From assembly GCA_963701675.1 (NCBI GenBank), contig OY969623.1:3038001-3102000 (forward strand): a DNA stretch of 64,000 nt, written 5' to 3'. Each line of letters starts with the position of its first letter. Position 1 is the first letter of the stretch. The notes under the pieces are model-generated. The model saw nothing but the letters and a program-made list of their open reading frames with translations. It was not told the DNA's origin and ran no database searches. Positions 36,082-45,366 of this stretch are shown in pieces. This DNA comes from G963701675 sp963701675 (GTDB taxonomy: Bacteria; Planctomycetota; Planctomycetia; Gemmatales; Gemmataceae). The translations under genes and the position numbers were made by a program.

Positions 36082-36228
36082 TTCGACCGCTTCGTCGCAT
36101 TGAAAATCCCGCACACAGGCCTGCTCACGAACAACACGCAAATGGAGCGCCGCAAGCGCGAGGCCCGCGCGGCGGCTCAATTCCGGCACCCAGGCATCGT
36201 CACGGTACACGACGTGGAGATGTTGGAT
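36082..36228 (+). pseudogene. fragment of a Ser/Thr protein kinase
   Basis: The frame reads FDRFVALKIPHTGLLTNNTQ, MERRKREARAAAQFRHPGIV and TVHDVEML. This is the N-lobe of a Hanks-type kinase with the beta-3 Lys (VALKIP) and the alpha-C Glu (REARAAAQ). The glycine loop and the whole C-lobe are gone. Confidence 0.65.
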
Positions 36229-37093
36229 CCTCTCTCTTTTGCGCCTACCTTCAGCGGCGGAAAGGCCGGTTTCGATCCATGCGTTGGCTTGTTGCATTCG
36301 CAGCGTTAGCTTGGGCGGGCTGCGGTCCGAAAATGGTCGAACGCGGGGCTAACAGGAGGTATGCACGCATGCTCAGTGAGATCGGCTAAGCTGGAAACCG
36401 CCCGCATTGAGCTGCTACCGTCGGGTGGGAAGCGTCGGACAATTTCAATTTGAATGATCCAGATTGGGATCTGAAGTTGACGATGTACGTCTATTGTCTC
36501 GCCTATTCTTGCGAAGTCTGCGCCAGAAAGTCGTCTGCCGGAATGCGCGGAACCGCTAGGAAAGGTGGCAGTCTTGGCAAGCCAGTAGTCAGGCCCGCCG
36601 GCGAAAATGCGCTGAATCATTAGTCGCCGCAGGCGCAGTGATGAACGATTGGTCCCTTCGGCGTAGCTCAATGGTGCCGTGTGCGCGTATCCCTCGCCCA
36701 CATAACATGTTTTCTTGGTTTCTTGTTGACTTCACTGTGGAGCGATGTTGCAATGCTGCTTAGTTGTAAAGTTCCACCTCGAGTTTGACAGAGACGTCAC
36801 GTGCAGCCCGCGCCCGGTCGCCTGAATCACGCTCCCGGTGCTCAACGTATAGAGCGCCAGCGATTCTTTTCTGTTGGTCACTCCGAAAGTACAGCGACCC
36901 TCGACCGGGCTCCCCGGACCATCGGCCAATTCGCTAACCAGAAAGCTGCCTATGATCTCGGGACAGAGGGGCCGGCCGCTGAGACCTGTTCTCTTGCCAT
37001 GTCGCCTCGCACCGACAATGTCGGACCTAAGGACGCGACGTTCGTCTCAGGCTGGAATCTAAATCCTTTACCCACTCTCGCCCTGGAGCGCGT
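36229..37093. other. no recognisable gene; upstream region of the RHS operon
   Basis: About 860 bases. Frames on both strands are short or of shadow composition. A stretch near 36660 looks like a tRNA D-arm by chance. The right end contains the ribosome binding site (CTGGAG) of the next gene, and the promoter of the 37094-44699 unit must lie here. Confidence 0.4.
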
Positions 37094-38665
37094 ATGTCCA
37101 TCCAAACTTTGACACCACCGCAAGATATTACTTGGACCCGCATGTGTTTCTCGCGAGACATGATCGACACCAAGTTTGGCGATCGGGTTTTCCCTGCAAA
37201 GTGGCGCCCTTCGCTAGCTGTCTATTTTTACATTGTTCCGGAAGAAGAGACGGCAGACGCCTATCCTAATTCGCGAATCGTCTATCTGAAAATGACATGC
37301 AGCATAACCGGGTGGAACCCATCAGAAGCATTGCGTGATGCACAGCAAACCGCCCGCGAGGGTGGTTCGTGGGACGATTTGCAGAGCACGCTTTGGGAAG
37401 TCATCACCGCCAGCGGATGGGCCTCGAAGTACTGGCCGTGTTTGGGAGCAATCATGCAAATCGCTGTTTACCCAAACAATCCTGACGGCGTCGCTCCCGA
37501 TGATTACCCATACATCATGGATTTTGAACCAAAGAAGCGTGAACTTTTTGAAGCGGTGACTGAGGGCAGCGAAGTGCTATCCGGCACAACCGATACGACG
37601 AGTCTAACCAAAGGCAGCACCTCCGTGAAAAGCACTGAGTATTCTGGCTCAGCGGGATTCAGTGTCGGTGGATTTGGCGCCACGGCATCAGCCAAGAAGA
37701 ACAAGAGCGACACGACCGTCACTCAAAACCAAACTGATACTTCCCGAGAAGCACGAGAGACGTTGAGCCGAACAACTTCCAGTAGCCAGATGTACCAGCT
37801 ATTCAATGGTTACCATCTGGGATCAAACCGAGCGCTTTTCGTGGTAGCGCCGCGCCCACATACAGTTTCCAACCCCAATCAAACCGAGTTCAATTTGATC
37901 GATGGTGAACGAAAGTTAGAAGGGATTCAGGAAGTGTTCCTAGTTATTCATATGCCGCGAAGCATGGATGGTTTTTGCATTCAGGCCGGCTTGGACACCG
38001 GGCATGAAACCACCACGGTCGCGCCAGCCTTTGCCGTTAGAATGAGACCGAAGGATAACGGCGATTTTCCGGATGATGACCAACCGCCGCCGCCCGATCC
38101 ACCACCGCCGCCACCAGAAACCCCGGTCAAACAACTGGTAATCACGCGGCGTGTCATTCAAAGCTGCGGTACGTTCGACGAGAACGGTAACTTCATCCTG
38201 AGGAAAGTGCAGGAACCTCCAAGCAGACCGGGTGACTGGGTGATCGGTGAGATCGCGTGGCCAGCACGTCGGACTCGTTCACTGCTGCGAGCCGCGCCAC
38301 TCGATGCGAGAAACGTGAGGGCTGAAGTCGCCAACAATCTCAACATGCAGCAGAGTCTAATCAATCGCTCGATGCTCGACGCGGCTTCTTCCGTTACCTA
38401 CGAGCCACGCCGGTTCATCGAGAGCGACGTCTTCAAATCGCTTGTCGCTAGCGCGGCACGTGCGACAGATCTTTCATTAACGACGCTGGCGAACAAGGAT
38501 TACATAGATCCCCGATTAACTCAACTGCTGGTGAAGAATCGCGTGACAACTCTAGGAGAGTTGCTCAACAACCCACAAGTCGGCGCAGAGGCGGCTGAAG
38601 CAGTGGCTGCGCGAACCTCACTCATTGATAAGTTGCTTCGCTCAGCCTATCGTCCGAACAAGTAG
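37094..38665 (+). CDS. unrecognised protein in operon with an RHS toxin, 523 aa
   Basis: ATG 37094 follows GGAG by five bases. No signal peptide. Residues 1-150 are compact, with aromatic-rich strands (SLAVYFYIVPEEE, YWPCLGAIMQIAVYPN, DYPYIMDFEPKKRELFE). Residues about 155-235 are unusually rich in Ser, Thr and Gly (TTDTTSLTKGSTSVKSTEYS, GSAGFSVGGFGATASAKKNK, DTTVTQNQTDTSREARETLS). Then follow YQLFNGYHLGSNRALFVVAP, EVFLVIHMPRSMDGFCIQAG, a Pro-rich linker near 330-345, and a helical C-terminal domain. The alternating Ser/Thr segment resembles the membrane-inserting hairpin of aerolysin-like beta-pore toxins; this is inference from composition only. It ends 43 bases before the RHS start and is very probably cotranscribed with it. 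Confidence 0.75.
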   Translation: MSIQTLTPPQDITWTRMCFSRDMIDTKFGDRVFPAKWRPSLAVYFYIVPEEETADAYPNSRIVYLKMTCSITGWNPSEALRDAQQTAREGGSWDDLQSTLWEVITASGWASKYWPCLGAIMQIAVYPNNPDGVAPDDYPYIMDFEPKKRELFEAVTEGSEVLSGTTDTTSLTKGSTSVKSTEYSGSAGFSVGGFGATASAKKNKSDTTVTQNQTDTSREARETLSRTTSSSQMYQLFNGYHLGSNRALFVVAPRPHTVSNPNQTEFNLIDGERKLEGIQEVFLVIHMPRSMDGFCIQAGLDTGHETTTVAPAFAVRMRPKDNGDFPDDDQPPPPDPPPPPPETPVKQLVITRRVIQSCGTFDENGNFILRKVQEPPSRPGDWVIGEIAWPARRTRSLLRAAPLDARNVRAEVANNLNMQQSLINRSMLDAASSVTYEPRRFIESDVFKSLVASAARATDLSLTTLANKDYIDPRLTQLLVKNRVTTLGELLNNPQVGAEAAEAVAARTSLIDKLLRSAYRPNK

Positions 38666-38708
38666 ACGATTCCATGACTTATTATCGGTTTTAGGTTTCA
38701 GGAGAACC

Positions 38709-41700
38709 ATGCCTGCACCGGAGACAACGAGTCCTTCGACGACTCCCGACCGAGACGTTGTTCAGCCGGATCTGGGCCGCGTCAGTCCGGATATGACCGA
38801 TGACCAGATCCGCGATTGGCTGCGAAAGGCATACAGCGCAATCGCTGAAGATGCCGCAACCGAGTTTGTGTATAACCCCGACATAACGCCTAAGAACCTG
38901 GAATCATTCAAAGCGCTGCTGCGAGAATGTCTCAACACGAACAACCAGGACTTTAAACCACGGTTCAATGTCCTGAAAGAAGAGATTATCAACGAAATCG
39001 CGCCTAGGATCATGCCGCCGACGGAGGGCGGTGACCGGCTATCATTAAGGACGAAAGTAGATGTTGCGCCAATTTCGCCCAACGTCGCTCAGGGCGCCGA
39101 TCCAGTCAACCTGTTCAATGGCAGTTTCGTTTACAGTGCGACAGATTGCTACCTGAACGGCGCAGGCATGGACTTTGCCTTCACCAGAACTTACTCGCAG
39201 CTCGCGCTTTACAACGGTCCGTTGGGCTTCAATTGGGACCACAGCTATAACCTGTGGCTGCGTGTCGAGGACGCCACTAGCGTGATTTACCGTTCGACCG
39301 GCGAGTTGAGGGAGGAGGTCTATCATAGACACGAGCAGCACTCTTACTGGATTCCGCCAGACGGCTCGAATGGAATTATTCTGGAAGCCAACAACTCCTT
39401 CGTTCTTCGGTTACCTGGCGGTGAGCAGATCGTTTATCAGCCGCATCCAAACTTGCAGTCGTTTCATGTCGTTGCGCGCGTCGAAGACCGCTTTGGCAAC
39501 AATCTCAGTTTCGATTACAACGACGCTCTCCTTATTAGAGTGCAGGTAAACCATCCGGATCGCGTTGTCGATTTCGAGTACGACACACAAGCCCGGCTTA
39601 TCTCCATTCGCGATTTCTCGAATCGTGTCTGGAGGTACGATTACGACGATCTCGGTGATCTGATCGCAGTCACACGGCCCGCCACGGCGCAGCACAAAGC
39701 GCTGATCACAACCTACGAATACACCGGTACGTTCAACTCCGACGCCAATCTGCAACACAACCTGATTTCCATTGTTGACGCCGACGGCCAGCTTTACTTG
39801 GAAAACGAGTACGGTTCAGTGCCAAACCTGGTAAGCTATGGCCGAGTCATCCGTCAGCGGCAAGGAAACGGCGACATTTTTTTTGATTATGCCGATGTGG
39901 TGGACGATTTTGATTTTCCATACGATTTTCACGAACGCCCCACGCATCAAACGATTGTTACGGAGCGAGATGGGAGACAAGCGCGTTATCTATTCAATCC
40001 CGTCGGCAATCTAATCTTCAAAGAGGAATATGCGCGACAGGACGGTGTGCCGAAGCTGGTCTCATATCACTATCGCTACAACCGCGACGGTAACCTTATC
40101 GGGACCATTAGTCCGCTCGGCGCTATCACTCAAGCTCTCTACGCCCGGGACATTTACGAGAGGCGGTTTCCGCCGGACAATGTTTCAGGCCCCGAAACCG
40201 ATGCAAATCTTACACCTGATGTGCGACTCGGCTTCGGACATTTACTCGCGATCGTCAAGCGTGGACGGCATCGCGACGTCGCTTCACTGAACCTTGCAGG
40301 GGGACTTTGGGCCAGCGGTATCTTTCCGGATGTTTTGAACTCAAGCGACGAAGATGCCATTCAAAAGTTCACCTACGAGCCTGAATTCTTCCAACCGTTG
40401 ACCCTCTCCGATCCGCGATTTACCAGCAGCGCTGATCCGGCATTTGTCGAAGATGCCGAGTATCACCGGCATCTCACGAAGTACTCATATGCTTCCGGCG
40501 CGGGATTTAACAATTTCCAACTCGAAACGGTCGAGCTTCCCACCCCGAGCGGTCCTGATGGAACGCCGTTGGCGCCTGTTGTCACCCGCTTCGCAGAGTA
40601 CGACGACCACGGCCGAATTCTGCGGGTCGTGGCGCCTAACGGATTGGAAACCGTGCATTCGTATTCACTTCCGGCCGAAGGAACGCGCGCAGGGTTTTTG
40701 GAAACCACAACAATTGATCCGGCGGCTTTCGCAATAAAGATCGGCATGGATCGTGACCCACTAGGCAGAGTGGTTAAGTCGTTACAACCAAAATTCTTCG
40801 CGCTTAACGACGGACCGTTTTTCACAACATTCGAATACAACGAACTGGACCAGGTAGTCAAATCGACTGGCTCCGCGCCGTTTTCCATCAGGACTAATTA
40901 CAGCTACGACCGTCTTGGCAACGTTTCGCGCACCGAGGTTGAGTTGAAAGATGAAGCGAATAACGCGGGGGGAAGTTTTGTCGTAGATAGTTCTTACGAT
41001 CAGGAGCTTAATCTAATCGCGCAGCAGAGCGGCGATAAAGAGAACCGCCTGACAAAACGCACCAAGCTAATATACGACCGCGCCGCACGCCTCTTTCTGT
41101 CGATAGCTGCCTCCGGAAGAAAGCAAAAGACTTACTTCAACGAACGCGCGCTCGTTTCTAAGATCGTCGAGGATTATGGCGGCGTGAACGTAACAGTTCG
41201 TTGCCAGTATGACGCTGACGGGCGCTTCGTGCGGGTGATTGACCCGCGCGGGTTTGCCACGCGATTTGTCTACAACGCACTGGGACAGGTTATCGATATC
41301 GAGGATCCGAAGGGTAACCGCATTATCCGCAATTACGACAAGTTAGGAAACCTCTTGGTCGAATGTTTTTATGAAAAAACGCTGGCCAATGACTTTCTCC
41401 TACTGTCGCGCCGAGAATTCACGTATGACGAACTCGGCCGAATGATCGTCGCCGGAGTTAACAAGTTCACCATTTCTCCGTCAGTGGCCGCGACCCAACT
41501 GCGCGAGGTATTCATAGATGCAGGTCCGGGCGACCTGTTAACGCTTCAGTATGTCTACGACGAAGCGGGGAATCTGATCAAACAGATCGATCTCCAAGGA
41601 CGCGAATTCACTTCCGAGTTTGATCCGCTCGGCCGCGTCACACGCGAGATCGATTCCTTCGGCAACGAAACGCTCTACCGCTACGATGAACACAACAACA

Positions 41701-44699
41701 TCACGCGGGTCGATCGACGAGAAGTCACCAGAAACCAGACTACAAACGATGTTAGTGGATCACGCTTCTTTGCTGATGTCTTTCGGCACGACGAACTAAA
41801 CCGCGTCATCGAAGAGAAGAACACGCTGCGCAGCCTCAAGTACGAGCATGACAGCCGCGGAAACGTGGTGCGGGTCATCGACGGGCTCGGTAGTGTAACG
41901 GAAAATACGTTTGACATCTTCAACCGACTCATAGAGATCACCCAGCACCTGCATCATTTCAATGCTGGCGACGTACCAACGCAGGTAACCACTAAGTTCG
42001 CTTACAACCTTGACGATAAGAAGATTTCACAGGAAGACGCGCTGGGACGCATTACCCGTTTTGTGTTCGACACGGCGGGAAGGCTGACAGCAACTGTGCT
42101 GCCCGACGACACTAAAGATGCGGTGACTTACGACCGATCCGGCAACCTCGTTCGATACCACGACAGAAACAATTTGATCAAACGGCTGACGTGGGATGAG
42201 TTGAACAGAAATACGCGGCTGGAAATCGACAGTTCTGAAGTCACCGCTGAAGCCGAGACAACGGGCGCGAAGGTCTATCTCAGCAACTACGATGCCTTAG
42301 GCAGATTGAAGCGTGCGGAAAATGAGTTTGTAATTAATCGCTTTAGCTACGATTCGCTCGGGCACAGGCTAAGTGAAATCACGTCTTTCACTGCCGCGAC
42401 CGGTCTCGATCCGTCCCGCGAATTCAACCTCCAACGCGAGTTTAGTGATGGCGGCGCGTTGTTGAGAGTTATCTATCCGTCGGGCCGCGACATTATCTAT
42501 GCGCGAGATCAGTTGGACCGAGTTAACAGGGTCGAACAGCTTCGAAAAGGCAATAACTATCCGGGCGATCCGGCCTCGGCGGAAAACCAGGTGATTGCGA
42601 GAATTGAGCACGACGGCCTGCAGCGGAAACGAATCACGCGCAACAACGGCGTGGCCACTGAATTCAAATACGACTTCGAGGGTCGGACCGTTGAGATAGC
42701 CCATGCAAATCCGCAAGGAAACATCCTTACGCTGCAGTTCCTTTACGACGCCACCGGCAACATGCGGCAAAGAATCGAATTGGGGCAGGATAGCCACAAG
42801 GCGGAAAGCTTTAGATACGATTCGCTCTCCCGGATTGTCGAAACCATAAGCGCGCCAAACGTGTTATTGGTCGACGTTTCTTTGCTGGCGCCGCCGACAG
42901 TCCTCATCCCGGATCCAATCCCGAATAACCAAGCACTAGTGGACCACTTGGTCGGGACAATCAATGCTCCACCCGCGCGCACTTACGTCTATGACCTCGT
43001 TGGGAACAGGACAACGGCCACCTTCGAAACAGCGGTTACTGTTTACCAGCCCAATCAACTAGATCAGTACGTCAGAGTCGACGGAGCGGAACACAAATAT
43101 GACGCAAACGGAAACCTAATTGAAGACGAGAGTTTCCTTTACCGCTACGACCATCGAAATCAGCTCTCTCTAACGCAAGAGAAGCCGAGTGGCGCCCAGG
43201 TGGAGTCGTTCCGCGATTACTTTGGTCGCCGCAGCGTTGAGCAGGGCGCAGGCGACTCGAGAGTAATGCTCTACGACGCTTACAATCCGCTGGAGGAGTA
43301 TCACAACAATGTTCTCGAGCTGAGTGTTCTGTCAGATGCGTTCCCGGACAGTCTAATCGTCTCTTCCAAGAACGGCAGTGAGTTCTATCTGCTCCCGGAC
43401 CTTACTAAGTCTGTCCGTTATGTCTTCAACGGGAATCAGAAGCATAACTTCTACAGCTACGATGAATTCGGCAATCTAGAAAACTCGCTGATCGATGTCG
43501 ACGACAATCGTTTTCGTTTTGCGGGCAAGCAATTACTGCCGCAGACCAACAAATATGATTGCGTTTTCCGTACGTACGATCCGGCAACTGGAAGATTCAT
43601 TCAACGTGACCCGTACGGATATATCGATGGAACTAACATGTACAGTTTCGTCGGTAACAACCCGCTAGTCTTTACGGACACGTTCGGCGCAAACAGAACC
43701 GACGCGAACACGATTCCGTCGCGACCCACCATACTCCCACCGCCTATTGTAACGGCGCCGAACCCACTGCCGCCAGTACCTAAGATAGACCTGCCGCAAG
43801 CGCCTCCGGGAACAAACTTCAAGGCAGCAGAAGCTGCGGGGAGGGCAAACCTACGGAACACAATACCGCACGGTCCAGGCGAGCAGGCGCAGCACTATCT
43901 GAAATGGCGCAACGGCAGGGACGTCAATCTTGATCCCAGAATTACTAATAATCCACGTTACATGGGTCCCTTGCAATCCTTAAACAGGCTTAGTAACGGT
44001 CCTTACGTCATTGGCGGGAGGACCTATAACAACCCACACAAATACGCCGACCGGGGTCTGTATCCGTTTTACGAAAGAACCGTTGGTCCGAAGATCAGCC
44101 GCTGGGGGACGGATCGTGTGGTTCATGTCAATGTTGGCAGAAGAGTCCAAAAAGAGATGACTGGAGGCTCCGGACCGATGCCGCCGTACATTGTGGCGCC
44201 AACGGTCAAGGGACTTGCGGGACATGTGATCCATGGAATTTCACGAAACTTTGTGCCCTTTTTTGCGGAAGCAGAGTTGGCCACTTACTTTGGTGCTCAC
44301 TTCGCGTGGTCCAGAGGCCTTATCGGTGTAGGTAATGCGCTGGAGTTTATTAGTATACGAGCGCTGCCAGTCATTGGAGCATTCGCCGGGGGCTACATGA
44401 TCGGGAGCTGGATTAACGAGCAAACGGGTTGGAGTCACAGCCTATCGAATCGCGCCGTTCGAAACCGCGGTGTCTATCAAGACCTTGGTCTGGGAGACAC
44501 GGCTTCAACGGTACTCGGCGGCGCTGCCAATATTCCGATACTAAGCGAGGTTGGCGAGGGTATTGGCAGGGGAGCCGGATTTCTTACCACAAAAGCGATG
44601 GCCGGTACAGCTTTCGTCGTCGAACGCCTGACCTCCGACGAATATACGATGAATCCGTTTGAGTCTGAACTGTGGGCAGATTTCAAGAGTTTGTTCTAA
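38709..44699 (+). CDS. RHS/YD-repeat polymorphic toxin, 1996 aa
   Basis: ATG 38709 follows AGGAG by four to five bases; longer frames upstream lack a start site. No signal peptide is seen. After a helical N-terminal region (to about 120), residues 130-185 match the DUF6531 entry of RHS proteins (DPVNLFNGSFVYSATDCYLN, FNWDHSYNLWLR). Then come many YD repeats (FSYDSLGHRLSEITSF, YDRSGNLVRYHDRNN) that form the hollow shell. The shell closes at about residues 1628-1657 with DPATGRFIQRDPYGYIDGTN and MYSFVGNNPLVFTD, where self-cleavage normally releases the toxin. The last 340 residues are the variable toxin: an HYLKWRNGRDVNLDPRI segment, then hydrophobic stretches (LEFISIRALPVIGAFAGGYM). The toxin family is unknown and no immunity gene follows. 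Confidence 0.9.
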   Translation: MPAPETTSPSTTPDRDVVQPDLGRVSPDMTDDQIRDWLRKAYSAIAEDAATEFVYNPDITPKNLESFKALLRECLNTNNQDFKPRFNVLKEEIINEIAPRIMPPTEGGDRLSLRTKVDVAPISPNVAQGADPVNLFNGSFVYSATDCYLNGAGMDFAFTRTYSQLALYNGPLGFNWDHSYNLWLRVEDATSVIYRSTGELREEVYHRHEQHSYWIPPDGSNGIILEANNSFVLRLPGGEQIVYQPHPNLQSFHVVARVEDRFGNNLSFDYNDALLIRVQVNHPDRVVDFEYDTQARLISIRDFSNRVWRYDYDDLGDLIAVTRPATAQHKALITTYEYTGTFNSDANLQHNLISIVDADGQLYLENEYGSVPNLVSYGRVIRQRQGNGDIFFDYADVVDDFDFPYDFHERPTHQTIVTERDGRQARYLFNPVGNLIFKEEYARQDGVPKLVSYHYRYNRDGNLIGTISPLGAITQALYARDIYERRFPPDNVSGPETDANLTPDVRLGFGHLLAIVKRGRHRDVASLNLAGGLWASGIFPDVLNSSDEDAIQKFTYEPEFFQPLTLSDPRFTSSADPAFVEDAEYHRHLTKYSYASGAGFNNFQLETVELPTPSGPDGTPLAPVVTRFAEYDDHGRILRVVAPNGLETVHSYSLPAEGTRAGFLETTTIDPAAFAIKIGMDRDPLGRVVKSLQPKFFALNDGPFFTTFEYNELDQVVKSTGSAPFSIRTNYSYDRLGNVSRTEVELKDEANNAGGSFVVDSSYDQELNLIAQQSGDKENRLTKRTKLIYDRAARLFLSIAASGRKQKTYFNERALVSKIVEDYGGVNVTVRCQYDADGRFVRVIDPRGFATRFVYNALGQVIDIEDPKGNRIIRNYDKLGNLLVECFYEKTLANDFLLLSRREFTYDELGRMIVAGVNKFTISPSVAATQLREVFIDAGPGDLLTLQYVYDEAGNLIKQIDLQGREFTSEFDPLGRVTREIDSFGNETLYRYDEHNNITRVDRREVTRNQTTNDVSGSRFFADVFRHDELNRVIEEKNTLRSLKYEHDSRGNVVRVIDGLGSVTENTFDIFNRLIEITQHLHHFNAGDVPTQVTTKFAYNLDDKKISQEDALGRITRFVFDTAGRLTATVLPDDTKDAVTYDRSGNLVRYHDRNNLIKRLTWDELNRNTRLEIDSSEVTAEAETTGAKVYLSNYDALGRLKRAENEFVINRFSYDSLGHRLSEITSFTAATGLDPSREFNLQREFSDGGALLRVIYPSGRDIIYARDQLDRVNRVEQLRKGNNYPGDPASAENQVIARIEHDGLQRKRITRNNGVATEFKYDFEGRTVEIAHANPQGNILTLQFLYDATGNMRQRIELGQDSHKAESFRYDSLSRIVETISAPNVLLVDVSLLAPPTVLIPDPIPNNQALVDHLVGTINAPPARTYVYDLVGNRTTATFETAVTVYQPNQLDQYVRVDGAEHKYDANGNLIEDESFLYRYDHRNQLSLTQEKPSGAQVESFRDYFGRRSVEQGAGDSRVMLYDAYNPLEEYHNNVLELSVLSDAFPDSLIVSSKNGSEFYLLPDLTKSVRYVFNGNQKHNFYSYDEFGNLENSLIDVDDNRFRFAGKQLLPQTNKYDCVFRTYDPATGRFIQRDPYGYIDGTNMYSFVGNNPLVFTDTFGANRTDANTIPSRPTILPPPIVTAPNPLPPVPKIDLPQAPPGTNFKAAEAAGRANLRNTIPHGPGEQAQHYLKWRNGRDVNLDPRITNNPRYMGPLQSLNRLSNGPYVIGGRTYNNPHKYADRGLYPFYERTVGPKISRWGTDRVVHVNVGRRVQKEMTGGSGPMPPYIVAPTVKGLAGHVIHGISRNFVPFFAEAELATYFGAHFAWSRGLIGVGNALEFISIRALPVIGAFAGGYMIGSWINEQTGWSHSLSNRAVRNRGVYQDLGLGDTASTVLGGAANIPILSEVGEGIGRGAGFLTTKAMAGTAFVVERLTSDEYTMNPFESELWADFKSLF

Positions 44700-44803
44700 A
44701 GGCGTAAGCGTCCGGTCCTGGGACGCGGAATCCGACGTCCGCGCGGGCACTCTGAGCGTCGAAAACGCCCAAGAGCTAGGTGCCGAACGCCATCGGAGTC
44801 AAG

Positions 44804-44863
44804 TCAATTATTGATGAGGCGCTCTATTAATTCCCAGACCTCTTCGACGCTCATCTTAGCCAT
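44804..44863 (-). pseudogene. duplicated 5' end of the 30076-30585 gene (19-codon frame)
   Basis: MAKMSVEEVWELIERLINN then TGA. Bases 44829-44897 match 30553-30618 with only a few differences, including the purine-rich AGAAGGAG site and the overlapping five-codon frame. After 13 codons the two diverge. It is a partial duplication or the remnant of a deleted paralogue. Confidence 0.55.
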
Positions 44864-45059
44864 TGCAGGGCATTGGCTCCTTCTGTTGGAATCATTCTAC
44901 TTCAAAGGAAAAAGAAGAGACAGAAAAGCCCGCGGTGGTAAAGGCAGGCGACATGGCGGCAGCCAAGCTTTCCGCCCCTTGTTCGACGTGGCGGCGATTT
45001 GCCGCGGCCCAGTTGGCCAAGCGCAGGCTGGCCTCGTTCCAGGTGCTGCACACGCGAGT

Positions 45060-45165
45060 GCCCTTTGAGGGTGAGTAGTTCCTGGCCACTATGCACGTCC
45101 CACACCTGCGCTGTGTTGTCGTTTGAGGCCGTGCCCGCGTGCGGACGGGAAGTATCGAGCACAAT
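45060..45165 (-). pseudogene. WD40-repeat fragment
   Basis: The - strand reads TASNDNTAQVWDVHSGQELL and TLKGHS, one complete WD40 blade end. On both sides the frame loses sense. It is a relic similar in kind to the one at 19994-20638. Confidence 0.5.
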
Positions 45166-45187
45166 TCGCGGAATGGTCAACCCGACG

Positions 45188-45245
45188 AAGTCTCGGACCA
45201 AAAGCAAAAACTAGCGAGCATTTCAGTGAACGCTTGTGCGCAACT
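45188..45245 (+). repeat. dispersed 55-60 bp repeat, copy 2
   Basis: CTCGGACCAAAAGCAAAAAC to GTGAACGCTTGTGCGCAA matches 19497-19556. Fifteen bases further a GTGAACCAGTTCACC palindrome-like motif appears, as in inverted form near 19170. IS-end or recombination debris. Confidence 0.5.
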
Positions 45246-45366
45246 TTCGATGAGCCACTACAGTGAACCAGTTCACCCCCGGAGCGAATCGTACTTCAGA
45301 ACGAACTCTGCGTAGCTGTGGCCGACAACCATCAGGCGATCATCGCTTCAACTAAACAAAGTAGTA

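Noticed and set aside
36655..36710. tRNA-like stretch (GGCGTAGCTCAATGGT)
   Set aside because: It resembles a D-arm, but there is no anticodon stem, T-arm or acceptor pairing downstream.
44700..45366. immunity gene for the RHS toxin
   Set aside because: Only a duplicated gene start, a WD40 fragment and a dispersed repeat are present; no intact small gene follows the RHS gene in the same direction.
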